Positions 16,899 to 25,556 of a DNA stretch of 64,000 bases are shown piece after piece. The DNA is from a bacterium (lineage in GTDB: Bacteria > SZUA-182 > DTGQ01). Below the pieces are notes generated by a model that had not been told where the DNA came from, ran no database searches, and saw only the letters and a program-made list of their open reading frames with translations. Every line of letters begins with the position of its first letter. The stretch's first letter is position 1. Where the stretch lies: positions 144,991 to 208,990 of the forward strand of contig JBFLZW010000030.1 in the NCBI GenBank assembly GCA_040755755.1, written 5' to 3'. The position numbers and the translations under genes are program-made.

Positions 16899-17846
16899 CT
16901 AGAAGCGATCGGGGAAGTTTTTTTGCAGATATTCTTTAAACTGCGCAGGAGACACGCAGAAAGCAGACCACCAGTTGGCTCCCCGAAAACTGGCCCCGTG
17001 AAATTGCTCGATTTGCGAGATGTTGGCACCGGTCATAATGGAATAATCAAACAGGGCATCCTGAATCGATGCCCCCTGCAGGTTACAGGACATCAGATTC
17101 GTATCCTTCAGATTGGCACCATCCAGTCGGGCACCTTCAAAGTGGGCACCGCTTAAATCAGAACCTTGAAAGTCCGCCTGGCGAAGGTCTTTGTTTTGAA
17201 AGGATGCATTGGAAAAATTCATAAAGCGGAATATTTTCCCATTGAAAGTGGCCTGGTGGAAGTTGGCCTGCTGGATGTTGCTGGCCTCTTCCAGGCTGAC
17301 CTGATCAACGATGGCTCCCTGAAAGTCAGTCTGGCTGAGATTGGAACCTCTCAGACAGACATTGATCAGTTGGGCATAGGCCAGATTGCATCTTTGTAAA
17401 TTGGCCCTCTCCAGATTGGCATTAATCAATACGGCCCCCTCCAGGTTGGCTTGACTTAAATTGGCACCCCAAAGATCAGCATTGATCAGTTTTGCATGAG
17501 CAAGATTTGCGAGCGTCAGGTTCGCCGAGCGCAGGTTAATCCCTTCCATGTTGGTGTAAGCCAAATGGGCTCCGTACAGGAAAGATCCCGGCATCTGAGC
17601 GCCGCAAAGGTCTGCCCCCTCCATAAAGGCCCGCTCGAGATTGATATTCTGGCTGTGGAATTCCCTCATGGTGGCGTCCCTAAAACATGCCTCCCGCGCA
17701 TAGGCATAATCAAGGTTGGCTCTCCAGAGATTCGCCTTTTCCAGGTTCGCCCGCTCCAGATTAGCTCTGGAGAGCAGGGCCTCGCCAAAATCCGCAAAGG
17801 CCAGGTTGTGCCCCGGCCAATGAGCCCCTTCCAGGTTTTTTCCCAT
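16899..17846 (-). CDS. Pentapeptide-repeat protein
   Basis: A 315-residue protein made almost wholly of tandem A(D/N)LXX pentapeptides (ANLERANLEKANLWRANL, ADLCGAQM, ADLWGANLSQANLEGA, ADFQGSDLSGAHFEGARLDG), which fold as a right-handed quadrilateral beta helix. There is no signal peptide. The C-terminal 30 residues (FRGANWWSAFCVSPAQFKEYLQ) depart from the repeat and may cap the helix. Such proteins range from gyrase-protecting factors to structural proteins, and nothing here points to a particular role. It is cotranscribed with the DUF1614-like gene. Confidence 0.9.
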   Translation of the reverse strand: MGKNLEGAHWPGHNLAFADFGEALLSRANLERANLEKANLWRANLDYAYAREACFRDATMREFHSQNINLERAFMEGADLCGAQMPGSFLYGAHLAYTNMEGINLRSANLTLANLAHAKLINADLWGANLSQANLEGAVLINANLERANLQRCNLAYAQLINVCLRGSNLSQTDFQGAIVDQVSLEEASNIQQANFHQATFNGKIFRFMNFSNASFQNKDLRQADFQGSDLSGAHFEGARLDGANLKDTNLMSCNLQGASIQDALFDYSIMTGANISQIEQFHGASFRGANWWSAFCVSPAQFKEYLQKNFPDRF

Positions 17847-18013
17847 GATTTCGCTCCCTCAAGATGAATGAGCATGAACGGTGAAAATATTTCAATATGA
17901 TATTATACTTACCCCTTTTTTGTCAAATTGAATGTGCACGTTATCCCCGCCCCAATACCGTGTGGCCTGAGCCGTGTGATGTCAGAAGGAATCAAAGGGC
18001 ATAACCCGGATGG

Positions 18014-18038
18014 GAAAGGGGGCCCCCCACCCCCTTTC
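18014..18038 (-). terminator. GC-rich hairpin downstream of the Pro-rich exported protein gene
   Basis: A 9-bp perfect stem (GAAAGGGGG at 18014-18022, CCCCCTTTC at 18030-18038) lies ten bases past the stop of the minus-strand gene. No T-run follows, so it would be a weak intrinsic terminator or an mRNA-stabilising end. Confidence 0.4.
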
Positions 18039-18047
18039 ATGTCTGCT

Positions 18048-18638
18048 TTACAACCCCAGGATTGCACTTGCCGTTAAAAGTGTTGGCGGCGTCCAGGGAG
18101 CCGGAGAAACAGGAGGAATCGTAGTAGGCGGCGTAATCAGAGGAGGCAGTGTCGTTGGAGGTAAAACAACTGGCTTCAGGTACGCGATGAAGGCTGTATT
18201 GGCTATTGGCACATTTGTAGTGAGCCAGGAGGAATCGATGGGAGCCAAAGAGGAATAGTCAGCAGGCAAAACAATAGGCAGCGGACCTGAAGGGCCAACC
18301 AGGTAGCTTGGCGGCCACAGGTCTATGCCCGCGATCGGATCATAATAGGCCATTCCAAGAGGAGTATTGTAGAGAAGCCAGGGGTAGCTGAGGGACGGAT
18401 CCCAGGTCAAACCAGGTTGTACCGGCAATACGGTACTCGGATACAGGGCGCTTACGGTCGGTACGGGAAGCCCGGTGACAGGATCTGGGGGAGACAGCAC
18501 CGGGGACCAGAGTGGCCATAAGGTATTGTACGGAGGAAGCGGAGTCCAATATTGTGCATGAATAACCGGGGAAAACAGAAGACAGATTAATCCAAGAAGG
18601 CTGATAAAGAATATTTTCTTGCCGGGTTTTTGTGTCAT
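18048..18638 (-). CDS. Proline-rich exported protein
   Basis: A 196-residue protein with a signal peptide (KKIFFISLLGLICLLFSP, cleavage near HAQ) and a low-complexity mature part dominated by Pro, Leu, Thr, Ser, Tyr and Trp (YWTPLPPYNTLWPLW, PPTTLPPLITPPTTIPP). No domain is recognised. Such Pro-rich chains often span the periplasm or decorate the surface. An AAGGATT element is about ten bases before ATG at 18638. It is separated from the pentapeptide operon by about 200 bases and has its own downstream hairpin, so it is probably transcribed alone. Confidence 0.65.
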   Translation of the reverse strand: MTQKPGKKIFFISLLGLICLLFSPVIHAQYWTPLPPYNTLWPLWSPVLSPPDPVTGLPVPTVSALYPSTVLPVQPGLTWDPSLSYPWLLYNTPLGMAYYDPIAGIDLWPPSYLVGPSGPLPIVLPADYSSLAPIDSSWLTTNVPIANTAFIAYLKPVVLPPTTLPPLITPPTTIPPVSPAPWTPPTLLTASAILGL

Positions 18639-19311
18639 GACTATTAATCCTTTGTAAGCTCATCTTTTCATGAGGCTGTAAATTTTCTCTTGGGATATCT
18701 CTCTATCAATATTTTGCCTTATAAATAATGTATGGAGGAACGAAAAGTACTGATATCTCTCCAGAGGAGGACCGCGATTTGAATCTATTATGAATAAATC
18801 TTCAGTATAATATAGGATAAGCATTCTGGTTATCTCTTCTATCCTCGTTGTTTGGACAAGCAAGGAGTGCAATTCTCTTGGAGCGGCATCCGGGAGCTTC
18901 AGCGGCAGGGCTGTATGGTAACGCGAGTATGAATTTCCGATTCCGTATTCACAATATTCACAATTATATGCACCTGATATTAACTACATCTTTCACCCTC
19001 TCATTTACCTTTTTGGGATAATCATAAAAATTTTTGCAATCCAGTACTTATTAGATCAATTTATATGCCAGGAGATGCACAAATCTTATCTCTTCGGTAA
19101 TTGTGCCTGAACCGGGGCTTTCCGATAATCTGTTGCGGTATATGCTTACCGTTGATTAGACCAAATCCTGGTGATTGGATAAGGATATGCCAGGAACGTT
19201 TTCCAAATAATTATGGACATGTCATAAGATTTATACACCTTGCCGCAGGTGTAATATAACACTTCTCCATATCTTACATTCCTTCAGAATTCATAATTTC
19301 CAATCCTGACC
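18639..19311. other. AT-rich gap without a recognised gene
   Basis: About 670 bases. One minus-strand frame (18660-18872) begins MHSLLVQTTRIEEITRM but has no homology I recognise and no convincing ribosome-binding site. The stretch is markedly more AT-rich than flanking genes and may hold promoters for both sides or decayed sequence. Confidence 0.45.
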
Positions 19312-19869
19312 ATGTCATCTTTCATTTTTTTTTATGCTGGCATCTGGAATGCTATCTTTTATTATCCAGAGGAAATGAGGTGTTTTGAACTGATGGTTAG
19401 CGAGAGAGGAGTCTTTGAGGTGATTTCCGTTAGGTTGAAAATAATGATAACCGCACTAATTTTTCTGCTCTTGCTGATCCTTGACATCCCGGAATTTATC
19501 ATTTGTACGTGTACTATTCCTGATGAAATTCTGGATGTTCCCCGTATGTTGCCCACAAGGAACCTGTCAGACAGTGGTATCAATGCTGAAAGATTGAGAG
19601 CAATAATCAAGATGCTGGAATCGGTGCCCTACCTCCCTACGAAAAAGGAAGCGGCCCACCCCCGGATCATGATAGTCAGCGGCTACGCTGCCGAAATTAA
19701 AAAACACTACCTTGGTGAAGAGAGCGGCCCTCGATATGAGGATACCACTCAGAAAGGAGATGCTATCCTCTACCTCCAGGGGAAAAACCGATTCATTACA
19801 TTTATTAACAAATCCAGGCAAATTTGCGCTATCCTCCGTACTTCTAGCCTTTCAATCCTCAGAATTTAG
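19312..19869 (+). CDS. Hypothetical protein, doubtful
   Basis: A 185-residue open frame with one hydrophobic helix (LKIMITALIFLLLLILDIPEFIICTC) and a soluble second half containing PRIMIVSGYAAEIKKHYLGE. That half faintly recalls the start of an Rossmann-like or 2-hydroxyacyl-CoA dehydratase segment, but too little matches to call it. No good ribosome-binding site precedes the first ATG; a later in-frame ATG (MRCFELMV) is possible. It may be a remnant of a larger gene. It lies 195 bases upstream of the hdrA-like operon in the same direction. Confidence 0.3.
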   Translation: MSSFIFFYAGIWNAIFYYPEEMRCFELMVSERGVFEVISVRLKIMITALIFLLLLILDIPEFIICTCTIPDEILDVPRMLPTRNLSDSGINAERLRAIIKMLESVPYLPTKKEAAHPRIMIVSGYAAEIKKHYLGEESGPRYEDTTQKGDAILYLQGKNRFITFINKSRQICAILRTSSLSILRI

Positions 19870-19880
19870 AATTCCCATAA

Positions 19881-19940
19881 CCAGTCATCAGTGGCCAGTG
19901 GCCAATGGTCAGTGGCGCAAGGCGCTATCCCGCGCCGTGG
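19881..19940. repeat. CAGTGGCCAGTGG / GGCGCAAGGC dispersed repeat
   Basis: CAGTGGCCAGTGGCCAATGG leads into GTCAGTGGCGCAAGGC, which is also found inverted at 55868-55923 with only a few differences through the following CTATCC region. It combines the CAGTGG motif of copies at 11870 and 28796 with this second module. Confidence 0.55.
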
Positions 19941-20063
19941 TCGAAGCACCATAGAGGTTTTTCCTCTGGGCTTCCCTCTGTGTCTTTAGTGTCTCTGTGG
20001 TGTCCTTTGCATTTGCCTTTGTCTTTGCAGTTACGAGTGGGAGAGAGATAAGGAGTTGGATTA

Positions 20064-22040
20064 ATGTCGCGGATTGGAGTATTTGTTTGCTGGTGTGGAT
20101 CGAGTATCGCCGAACAGGTGGATATTCGTGAGGTATCCCGATACGGGGCCATGCTGCCTGGGGTGGTCAAGGTTATTGATCATCAATACCTGTGTTCCGA
20201 ATCGGGGCAAAAATTGATTGTGAAGACCATCCGTGAGCAGCGTCTCGACGGAGTGGTGGTGGCCGCATGCTCGCCCGGGATGCATCAGGTGACGTTCCGC
20301 AGGGCTGTGACCGGCGGAGGACTAAACCCCTATCTCCTGGAAATAGCCAATGTACAGGAGCATTGCTCCCGGGTATATAAAGACCGGTCAGAAGCTACAG
20401 CCAGGGCTAAAAACCTGGTCAGGATGATGGTGGAGCGGGTGAAATGGAATCGTCCCCTTGATCAGGTTAAACTCCCTGTTACCAGGAGGGCTCTGGTCAT
20501 TGGCGCTGGCATCGCCGGTATCCAGGCATCCCTCGATATTGCGGCTTGCGGTTATGAAGTGGTCCTGGTGGAAAAGAAGCCTTCGATCGGCGGGCATGTG
20601 GCCCAACTGGCTGAAATATTTCCTCCTCTGGGCTCCTCTCCCTGCATCATGACCCCGTATGCGGCTGAAGTGGTACAGAATCCGAATATAACACTCTATC
20701 CCTATGCGGAACTGGAGTCGCTGGAAGGGTATGCCGGGAATTTTACTGCCAGAATCAGAAAAAAAGCCCGCTTTGTAGATGCCAGTAAATGCACTGGCTG
20801 CGGAATATGCCAGCAGAAATGCCCCGTTTCCGTGAAGAGTGAATTTAACGAAGGGCTCTCCTTCCGACCGGCTGTTTATCTCCCTTTTCCTTATGCTGTA
20901 CCGAACACAGCGATCATTGACCGGGAAAATTGCCTTCGGTTTCAGGAAGGCACATGCAGCCTTTGCCAGGAAGTTTGCCCGACCGGTGCCATTGACTACC
21001 GGCAGAAGGATGAAATTATCTCTGAAGAGGCGGGAGCGATAGTGGTGGCTACAGGCTATGACCTGATGGCCAGGGAGGTATATGCAGAATATGGAGGCGG
21101 GCAATACCCCGACGTTATCACTTCTCTTCAATTCGAACGGCTGATGAGTGCCTCCGGCCCGACCCGCGGTCTATTGCGCAGACCCTCGGATGGCAGGATC
21201 CCCGGCAGTGTGGTCTTTATCCAGTGTGTCGGCTCGATGGATGCTTCCCACGGAATACCTTACTGTTCGAGGATATGCTGTACCTATACAGCCAAACAGG
21301 CCATGCTCTTCCGGCATCAGTGTCCCGATGGCCGGGCTTATGTATTTCATGTGGATATTCGTGCTGCGGGCAACAATTACCATGAATATGTGCGAAAGGC
21401 CATTGAGGAGTATAAGACGGTCTATATCCGGGGCCGGGTGTCCAGGGTATTTCTTCGTGATGGCTGTCTTGTGGTCAGCGGAGTGGATGCCATGATCGGA
21501 GAGCAGGTGGAGATCGAGGCAGATTTGGTGGTTTTGGCTGCGGCTGTCACTGCATCTTCGGGAGTGGAAAATCTGGCGCGGAAATTAGGGATCGCCTACG
21601 ACCTCCACCACTTTCTTTCAGAGGCCCATCCAGGGCTTCGACCCATTGAAACCAATAGTATGGGTATCTATCTGGCCGGAGCCTGCCAGGCACCCAAAGA
21701 TATCCCCGAGACCGTGGCCCAGGCAGGAGCGGCGGCAGCCAAGGTGCTGGGGTTGTTCGGAAGCAAAGACCTTTTTCAGGACCCCAGCGTAGCCAGAGTT
21801 AATGAAAATACCTGCACCGGCTGCCTCCTCTGTCAAAAGGTCTGCACCTACAACGCTATCGAAATCAAGGGATTGAAAAACCGGAGAGGGGATGTCGTAA
21901 AGATAGTTTCATCAGTAAACACGAACAAGTGCCGGGGATGCGGCACCTGTGCTGCCGAGTGCCGGTCACATAGTATCGAGTTTGAGGGATTTAACGACCA
22001 GCAGATATATGCCCAGATCAATGCCCTGGGTTTGAGGTGA
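20064..22040 (+). CDS. hdrA: Heterodisulfide reductase subunit A-like flavoprotein (HdrA)
   Basis: A 658-residue iron-sulfur flavoprotein of the HdrA family, the FAD centre of flavin-based electron-bifurcating complexes. The N-terminal module (GVFVCWCGSSIAEQ) precedes the Rossmann FAD motif VIGAGIAGIQASLD near residue 148. Ferredoxin-type clusters are CTGCGICQQKC near 237 and, at the C-terminus, CTGCLLCQKVC (near 585) and CRGCGTCAAEC (near 625). A further Cys-rich segment CSLCQEVCPTG follows the first. It heads a tight operon (44, -4, 13 and 14 base spacings) with MvhD-, FrhB-, HydB- and HydG-like proteins. AAGGAG precedes ATG. No HdrB or HdrC gene is present, so the disulfide-reducing half is missing or encoded elsewhere. 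Confidence 0.9.
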   Translation: MSRIGVFVCWCGSSIAEQVDIREVSRYGAMLPGVVKVIDHQYLCSESGQKLIVKTIREQRLDGVVVAACSPGMHQVTFRRAVTGGGLNPYLLEIANVQEHCSRVYKDRSEATARAKNLVRMMVERVKWNRPLDQVKLPVTRRALVIGAGIAGIQASLDIAACGYEVVLVEKKPSIGGHVAQLAEIFPPLGSSPCIMTPYAAEVVQNPNITLYPYAELESLEGYAGNFTARIRKKARFVDASKCTGCGICQQKCPVSVKSEFNEGLSFRPAVYLPFPYAVPNTAIIDRENCLRFQEGTCSLCQEVCPTGAIDYRQKDEIISEEAGAIVVATGYDLMAREVYAEYGGGQYPDVITSLQFERLMSASGPTRGLLRRPSDGRIPGSVVFIQCVGSMDASHGIPYCSRICCTYTAKQAMLFRHQCPDGRAYVFHVDIRAAGNNYHEYVRKAIEEYKTVYIRGRVSRVFLRDGCLVVSGVDAMIGEQVEIEADLVVLAAAVTASSGVENLARKLGIAYDLHHFLSEAHPGLRPIETNSMGIYLAGACQAPKDIPETVAQAGAAAAKVLGLFGSKDLFQDPSVARVNENTCTGCLLCQKVCTYNAIEIKGLKNRRGDVVKIVSSVNTNKCRGCGTCAAECRSHSIEFEGFNDQQIYAQINALGLR

Positions 22041-22084
22041 TTAGAGAGAAAGAATACGGATAATCTTAAAAAAGGAGAAATAAC

Positions 22085-22573
22085 ATGTCTATCCCCAGCC
22101 ATGTTACCAGCCATGTTACCAGCAGGAGCGAAACGCTCGAGAAGAAAAACTGGCAGCCGAGAGTGGTTGCCTTTCTCTGCAACCGGTGTGCATCTATCGG
22201 TGATAATCCGGCAGGCATGAGCCGCCTGCTTTCAGACAACCGTATCGAGGTTATTCGGGTCCCCTGTTCCGGGCGGGTGGACCCGATCTTCCTGCTGAAA
22301 TGCTTTGAGAAAGGAGCGGATGGTGTTCTTGTCTCCGCTTGTTCCCCGGGAGCCTGTCACCATGCCCTGGGAAATTATCATGCCCGAAAAAGATTCGCGG
22401 TCTTTCAAAAATTGCTGGAATTTTGCGGCCTTGATGGCCGGAGAATCCATTTTCCCTGGGACTTGTCAGATGCAGGAGTACAATTGCCCGGACTGATCGA
22501 CCGGGTAGTGAGCCAAGTGCGGGAAGCAGGGCCTCTTCCGGATATCCGCTCCAGAGGAGGAAACCGGTCATGA
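22085..22573 (+). CDS. MvhD/FlxD-type [2Fe-2S] electron-transfer subunit
   Basis: A 162-residue protein of the methyl-viologen-reducing hydrogenase delta family, which passes electrons to HdrA. The family core is visible: FLCNRCASIGDNPAGM, then VIRVPCSGRVDPIFLLKCFEKGADGVLVSACSPGACHH split over the centre, and KRFAVFQKLLEFCGLD. Cys residues at these positions hold a [2Fe-2S] cluster in known members. It is separated by 44 bases from hdrA, with AAAGGAG before ATG, and overlaps the next gene by four bases (ATGA). In sulfate reducers the same protein is called FlxD. Confidence 0.88.
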   Translation: MSIPSHVTSHVTSRSETLEKKNWQPRVVAFLCNRCASIGDNPAGMSRLLSDNRIEVIRVPCSGRVDPIFLLKCFEKGADGVLVSACSPGACHHALGNYHARKRFAVFQKLLEFCGLDGRRIHFPWDLSDAGVQLPGLIDRVVSQVREAGPLPDIRSRGGNRS

Positions 22574-23394
22574 ACAGGTTATTGCAGGAAAAAGCGCAGG
22601 AGCTGCTCGATCAGAATGAGGTTTCCCTCGTTATCGGATATGGCGAATATTTCCGAAGGACTAATGATGAATCGCTTCAGCGTATAGTTACACCGCTCTT
22701 CATTTCGAAACCGGATGAGGCAAAATCCCTCGTCTGGAATGATCACTGTGTCCATAACCTTTCTGCCTATCTGCTCAGGAAAGAGGTGAAGGTGCATCGC
22801 AGGGTCGCTCTTGTGGCCAAGGGATGCGATGTCAAATCGATCTGTGTTCTCGTTCAGGAGAACCAGATCAAAAGAAATAACGTGCTCATCATCGGCTTGA
22901 CCTGCCAGGGAGTAGTCGGAAACAGCCCGTACCGAAATGCGGAGAAATGTTATTCCTGTCAGTTACATACCCCTCACATCTGCGACATTTTAATTTCTTC
23001 GCCTCAAGAGCGGTCCAGGGAACCGGAGCAGGAGCCGTTGGAAGGTTCCGGCTCCCTGCAGGAGAAAATCGATCGACTGGACAGGATGAGCACTCCTGAG
23101 AGATGGCATTTCTGGAAAGATCAGTTCGGTCGGTGCGTTCGATGCTATGCCTGCCGGAACATCTGCCCCTTGTGCTACTGTGAAAGATGCATTGGAGATA
23201 GCAGCAGCCCGCAATGGATTGAAAAAGGCTCTTTATCGGGAAACCTCGCTTTTCATATCATCAGAGCCCTTCACCTGTCAGACAGATGCACCGACTGCGG
23301 GGAATGCGAAAGGGTCTGCCCTATGGGACTGCCCTTAAACCTTTTATACCACAAGATGGCCCGGATAGCAAAAGACCTCTTTCAGACAAAATAA
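22570..23394 (+). CDS. FrhB/FdhB-like 4Fe-4S electron-transfer subunit (FlxB/C-type)
   Basis: A 274-residue soluble protein. The N-terminal two thirds match the coenzyme F420 hydrogenase/dehydrogenase beta-like fold (VALVAKGCDVKSICVLVQEN, VLIIGLTCQGVVG). The C-terminal part has two clusters, CVRCYACRNICPLCYCERC and CTDCGECERVCP. Such proteins relay electrons between a flavin or hydrogenase module and HdrA. It is translationally coupled to the MvhD-like gene (ATGA overlap) and ends 13 bases before the next gene. Whether it binds a flavin cannot be read from sequence. Confidence 0.8.
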   Translation: MNRLLQEKAQELLDQNEVSLVIGYGEYFRRTNDESLQRIVTPLFISKPDEAKSLVWNDHCVHNLSAYLLRKEVKVHRRVALVAKGCDVKSICVLVQENQIKRNNVLIIGLTCQGVVGNSPYRNAEKCYSCQLHTPHICDILISSPQERSREPEQEPLEGSGSLQEKIDRLDRMSTPERWHFWKDQFGRCVRCYACRNICPLCYCERCIGDSSSPQWIEKGSLSGNLAFHIIRALHLSDRCTDCGECERVCPMGLPLNLLYHKMARIAKDLFQTK

Positions 23395-23407
23395 GGACAC
23401 TCGATCG

Positions 23408-24457
23408 ATGACCACGAAACTCATTACCCGCAATAGTTTAAAAAAGCTCATGCGCGACCTTTTAACCGTGTTTGAAATTGTGGCCCCTGTTCAGGGTGAA
23501 GCTGTCTCGGCCTTTCAGCGGATATCTGCCTATGAGGAGATCGGATGGCCGGATTCCAATACGGCCAGGTCTCCCAAGGAATTCTTTCTGCCTCCTGCCG
23601 ATGGTCTTTTTCGATTCCAGCAGACAGGAAGGGAAACGCTCCTGTCCGAGCCTGCAAACCATCATGGTCCAAGAATCATCCTGGGAGTCCGGCCCTGTGA
23701 CGCCGCAGCTCTGGCAATCATGGACCGGGTCTTTAGTGAAAAGGGCATAGATGTTCACTACACTGCTCTTCGGGATAATACGCTGGTGATCGGCCAGCCC
23801 TGTTGGAAACCGGGCAAGGACTGCTTTTGTACCTCTGTCGGCATCAATCCCACGGCAAGCCTGAACATGGATATCATGCTGACCGATCTTCGGGACGAGC
23901 GGTTTCTCGTGGACATCGTCAGCCCGAAGGGTGAAGATTTCTTTTCGTATTTTTCACATTTTTTTCAGGAACCGGAAGACCTGCCCAGGGCCCTATCAGC
24001 TCAAACGAGGGAGATGGTGTTTTATCTCGGAGAGGATAAGATGTTCGACCTGCGGGTCATCAAGAAATGGCTGGATAATAATTTCGAGAACCCTCTCTGG
24101 ACAAAGACAGCAGCCAGGTGCATCGGCTGCGGTGCCTGCTCGTTTCTTTGTCCCACGTGTCATTGTTTTGACTTCACTGATGAGTCTACCTATCAGGATA
24201 ACAGTTTCCAGGGCTTGAGAAAGAGAGTCTGGGACTCCTGTTCCTTCAGCCATTTTACTCAAACGCCCACGCATCAGCCCCGGCCTACGCAGGACCGAAG
24301 ATTTCGGCAAAGAATTATGCACAAGTTCAAATATTCTTTTGACCGGTATCAACAATTGGCTTGTGTGGGCTGCGGCCGCTGCCGCAGCCTCTGTCCAGTG
24401 GGAATCGACCTGGTCGAGGTTTTAGTGTCAATCTCCCGGCAGTCTCATCAGTTTTGA
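23408..24457 (+). CDS. HydB/AsrA-like 4Fe-4S dicluster subunit (FlxC-type)
   Basis: A 349-residue protein like the beta subunit of Pyrococcus sulfhydrogenase and AsrA of anaerobic sulfite reductase. The N-terminal half includes ILGVRPCDAAALAIMDRVF, a hallmark of the family. Near the end are two ferredoxin-type motifs, CIGCGACSFLCPTCHC (near 238) and CVGCGRCRSLCP (near 319). These subunits carry electrons between the NAD(P)H/FAD subunit (next gene) and the catalytic or Hdr part. It is separated by 13 bases from the preceding gene and by 14 from the next. Confidence 0.85.
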   Translation: MTTKLITRNSLKKLMRDLLTVFEIVAPVQGEAVSAFQRISAYEEIGWPDSNTARSPKEFFLPPADGLFRFQQTGRETLLSEPANHHGPRIILGVRPCDAAALAIMDRVFSEKGIDVHYTALRDNTLVIGQPCWKPGKDCFCTSVGINPTASLNMDIMLTDLRDERFLVDIVSPKGEDFFSYFSHFFQEPEDLPRALSAQTREMVFYLGEDKMFDLRVIKKWLDNNFENPLWTKTAARCIGCGACSFLCPTCHCFDFTDESTYQDNSFQGLRKRVWDSCSFSHFTQTPTHQPRPTQDRRFRQRIMHKFKYSFDRYQQLACVGCGRCRSLCPVGIDLVEVLVSISRQSHQF

Positions 24458-24471
24458 AAGGTTATGGAATC

Positions 24472-25305
24472 ATGGAAAGTATTTACCAGCCACATATTAT
24501 GGCTATTGAAGATATTATTGTTGAAACCCCGGATGTGAAAACTTTCCGGCTTATCTTCCAGGAGCGGAAGATACGCCGCCACTTTTCATTCAAGGCAGGA
24601 CAATTTGGCAAGTATTCCGTTTTCGGGGAAGGGGAATCCACCTTTTATCTTGCATCCTCTCCCACCTGGGAGGGCTATCTCGAGTGCAGTGTCAGAAGGG
24701 CAAGCAAGGTTGCCGAAGCTTTCCATAAACTCGGAGTCGGAGACCGGATCGGTTTCCGTGGCCCGTATGGAAACGGGTTCCCGCTTCCCGAATTGACGGG
24801 GAAAAATCTCATTCTGATCGGTAGCGGGATCGGCATTGTCCCGCTCAGGTCTTTAATCTGGAACTGCCTGGATTTCCGGGAGTCTTTCGGCAAGATCACC
24901 ATCTTATACGGAGCCGAGCGGGTAGCTGATCTGGTCTATAAACGGGAGCTCAGGGAATGGGAATCAAGAAGGGATATCAATCTTATCAGGACAGTAGACC
25001 CTGGAGGGGAAGAGCCTGGGTGGGATGGACGGGTCGGCTTTGTGCCCATGATCATGAGGGAGATCGACTTATTGCCGGAAAAATCCTGGGTTATCACCTG
25101 TGGTCCTCCGGTCATGATTAAATTTGTCATTGAAGGTCTGATCAGCCTGGGATTTTCTCCTGAGCGGATTATAACCACGCTTGAAATGAAGATACGGTGC
25201 GGTCTGGGAAAATGCGGACGATGCAATATCGGGAAACATTATGTCTGCCAGGATGGGCCTGTTTTTACTTACGCTCAGATTGGTGAATTTCCCAATGAAT
25301 TTTAG
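24472..25305 (+). CDS. FAD/NAD(P)H-binding oxidoreductase subunit (FlxA/HydG/AsrB-like)
   Basis: A 277-residue ferredoxin-NAD(P)+ reductase-like protein. An FAD-binding beta barrel (KAGQFGKYSVFGEGESTFYL with RxxS-like SVRRASKVAE) precedes an NAD(P) domain (LIGSGIGIVPLRSLI, ITCGPPVMIKFVIEG). The C-terminal Cys cluster CGLGKCGRCNIG...C holds a [2Fe-2S] cluster as in dihydroorotate dehydrogenase electron-transfer and HydG subunits. ATG 24472 is chosen because upstream in-frame residues overlap the previous gene and the family begins near here. It completes the HdrA-MvhD-FrhB-HydB-HydG set and would let the complex exchange electrons with NAD(P)H. Confidence 0.88.
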   Translation: MESIYQPHIMAIEDIIVETPDVKTFRLIFQERKIRRHFSFKAGQFGKYSVFGEGESTFYLASSPTWEGYLECSVRRASKVAEAFHKLGVGDRIGFRGPYGNGFPLPELTGKNLILIGSGIGIVPLRSLIWNCLDFRESFGKITILYGAERVADLVYKRELREWESRRDINLIRTVDPGGEEPGWDGRVGFVPMIMREIDLLPEKSWVITCGPPVMIKFVIEGLISLGFSPERIITTLEMKIRCGLGKCGRCNIGKHYVCQDGPVFTYAQIGEFPNEF

Positions 25306-25330
25306 TAGTACAACGAGACATGGAAGAATG

Positions 25331-25409
25331 ATTTCCCGCAGAGACGCAAAGGCGCAGAGTATGTCATTTTTAGTCATTCTCTGCGACTCCGCGTCTCTGC
25401 GGGAGAAAT
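25331..25409. repeat. Long imperfect palindrome repeat (CGCAGAGACGC type)
   Basis: Arms ATTTCCCGCAGAGACGC (from 25331) and GCGTCTCTGCGGGAGAAAT (to 25409) pair over about 29 bases with a central AT-rich loop. It is a widespread bacterial intergenic repeat (spurious peptide SRRDAKAQ). It follows the stop of the Flx operon by 25 bases and may stabilise or end that mRNA. Confidence 0.65.
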
Positions 25410-25446
25410 ACCAAATAGCACGCAAATGGCTGCAAAGTCCCTCGCA

Positions 25447-25500
25447 CTCCATCCCTCTCCCCCTCCAACCCCTCTGGGGAAGAGGGTGGGGTGAGGGGGA
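25447..25500. repeat. GC-rich palindromic repeat, copy 2
   Basis: C-rich tracts (CCCTCTCCCCCTCCAACCCC) face G-rich tracts (GGGGAAGAGGGTGGGGTGAG) about a TCTG centre. Same family as 141-205. Confidence 0.6.
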
Positions 25501-25556
25501 TAGCTTGCTGCCAGCACCGGCTTATGACAGATACTAACACTCTGGGAGGAGTGAAA

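Noticed and set aside
18660-18872. 70-residue minus-strand frame
   Set aside because: No ribosome-binding site, no homology recognised, AT-rich surroundings; treated as chance.
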